Assembly: GCA_021775195.1 (NCBI GenBank)
Contig: JAJFIG010000292.1
Span: 1-5,874 of the forward strand
Length of the DNA stretch: 5,874 nucleotides
Direction: 5' to 3'
Origin: Rhodospirillales bacterium
GTDB taxonomy: Bacteria > Pseudomonadota > Alphaproteobacteria > Rhodospirillales > 2-02-FULL-58-16
Made by a program: the position numbers and the translations under genes. Of this stretch, positions 5,710-5,874 are shown in pieces. Position 1 is the stretch's first letter. Each line of letters opens with the position of its first letter. The notes under the pieces were generated by a model. It did not search any database. It was given only the letters and a program-made list of their open reading frames with translations, and was not told the DNA's origin.

Positions 5710-5785
5710 GGAATTGAGGCCGCGGAAAGCGCCTGGGTGCGCCGGATCCGCAACCTCATCCGCGAACGCCAGAATCGGAGCCTTA

Positions 5786-5874
5786 ATGATGCGAAACATG
5801 ATTTTCCGGAGCGCGCTGGCGGCATTCGTGCCGGCGGTGATTCTCTTCGGATCCGCGACCGCGAATGCGGCTTG
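5786..5874 (+). CDS. Secreted protein, N-terminal fragment (cut by right edge)
   Basis: Only 29 codons are visible. They read as a Sec signal peptide: basic start MMRNMIFR, hydrophobic core ALAAFVPAVILFGSA, and a probable cleavage site at ANA-A. GGAG at 5777-5780 lies 5 bases before the ATG at 5786 and 8 before the ATG at 5789, so either may be used. It follows the SCO-like gene by 76 bp on the same strand with no terminator between, so it probably belongs to the oxidase operon as another periplasmic or outer-membrane component. The mature protein is outside the window and no family can be named. Confidence 0.65.
   Translation, partial: MMRNMIFRSALAAFVPAVILFGSATANAA

Noticed and set aside
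5707..5785. Possible readthrough of the SCO-like stop codon: the frame stays open after TAG, with a helical-looking basic stretch
   Set aside because: Open frames of this length are expected by chance in GC-rich DNA, and the next gene has its own Shine-Dalgarno and signal peptide; there is no motif for programmed readthrough.
5002..5799. Minus-strand open frame of 265 codons over the SCO-like gene
   Set aside because: It is a shadow of the plus-strand gene, which carries a Tat signal and family motifs; the antisense product has none.
1..5874. CRISPR array, insertion sequence or integrase
   Set aside because: No spaced direct repeats, terminal inverted repeats flanking a transposase, or recombinase motifs were seen on either strand.

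Overview
The window is GC-rich and reads as a Gram-negative chromosome segment, most likely from an alphaproteobacterium. This rests on codon use, Tat-dependent periplasmic proteins, an OmpR-type two-component pair and a decayed serine-tRNA-like sequence. The lineage call is inference, because there is no rRNA or other marker gene.

Left part (1-1373, minus strand): an OmpR/PhoB-family response regulator and, overlapping its stop by an ATGA junction, the N-terminal 232 codons of a membrane sensor histidine kinase that runs off the left edge. A 225-bp divergent intergenic region with inverted repeats and recurrent CGTAA motifs separates the regulator from a plus-strand gene (1599-2063). That gene encodes a small exported, Ala/Glu-rich coiled-coil protein made of heptads, some still visible as 21-bp DNA repeats. 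A clear intrinsic terminator follows at about 2127-2157.

Middle (2064-3176): about 1.1 kb with no convincing intact gene. It holds the terminator, a degenerate serine-tRNA-like sequence (about 2232-2307), an AT-rich stretch (about 2481-2755), a perfect 6-4-6 palindrome with a G4 centre (2870-2885), and directly after it a frameshifted remnant that aligns with the first codons and Tat signal of the downstream oxidase gene (about 2886-3061).

Right part (3177-5874, plus strand): an apparent operon of periplasmic proteins. It starts with a CotA/bilirubin-oxidase-like multicopper oxidase that has a Tat signal and all four copper-binding histidine motifs. A Tat-exported SCO1/SenC-like protein follows; it keeps the thioredoxin-like framework but has lost both cysteines of the CxxxC copper/redox motif. 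The last gene has a Sec-type signal peptide and is cut by the right edge.

The most interesting material is the pairing of an apparently intact multicopper oxidase with a cysteine-less SCO-like partner, preceded by a decayed partial copy of the oxidase gene and a palindrome of the kind bound by CsoR/RcnR-type metal repressors. The two-component pair may control the divergent coiled-coil protein; nothing in the sequence links it directly to the oxidase operon.
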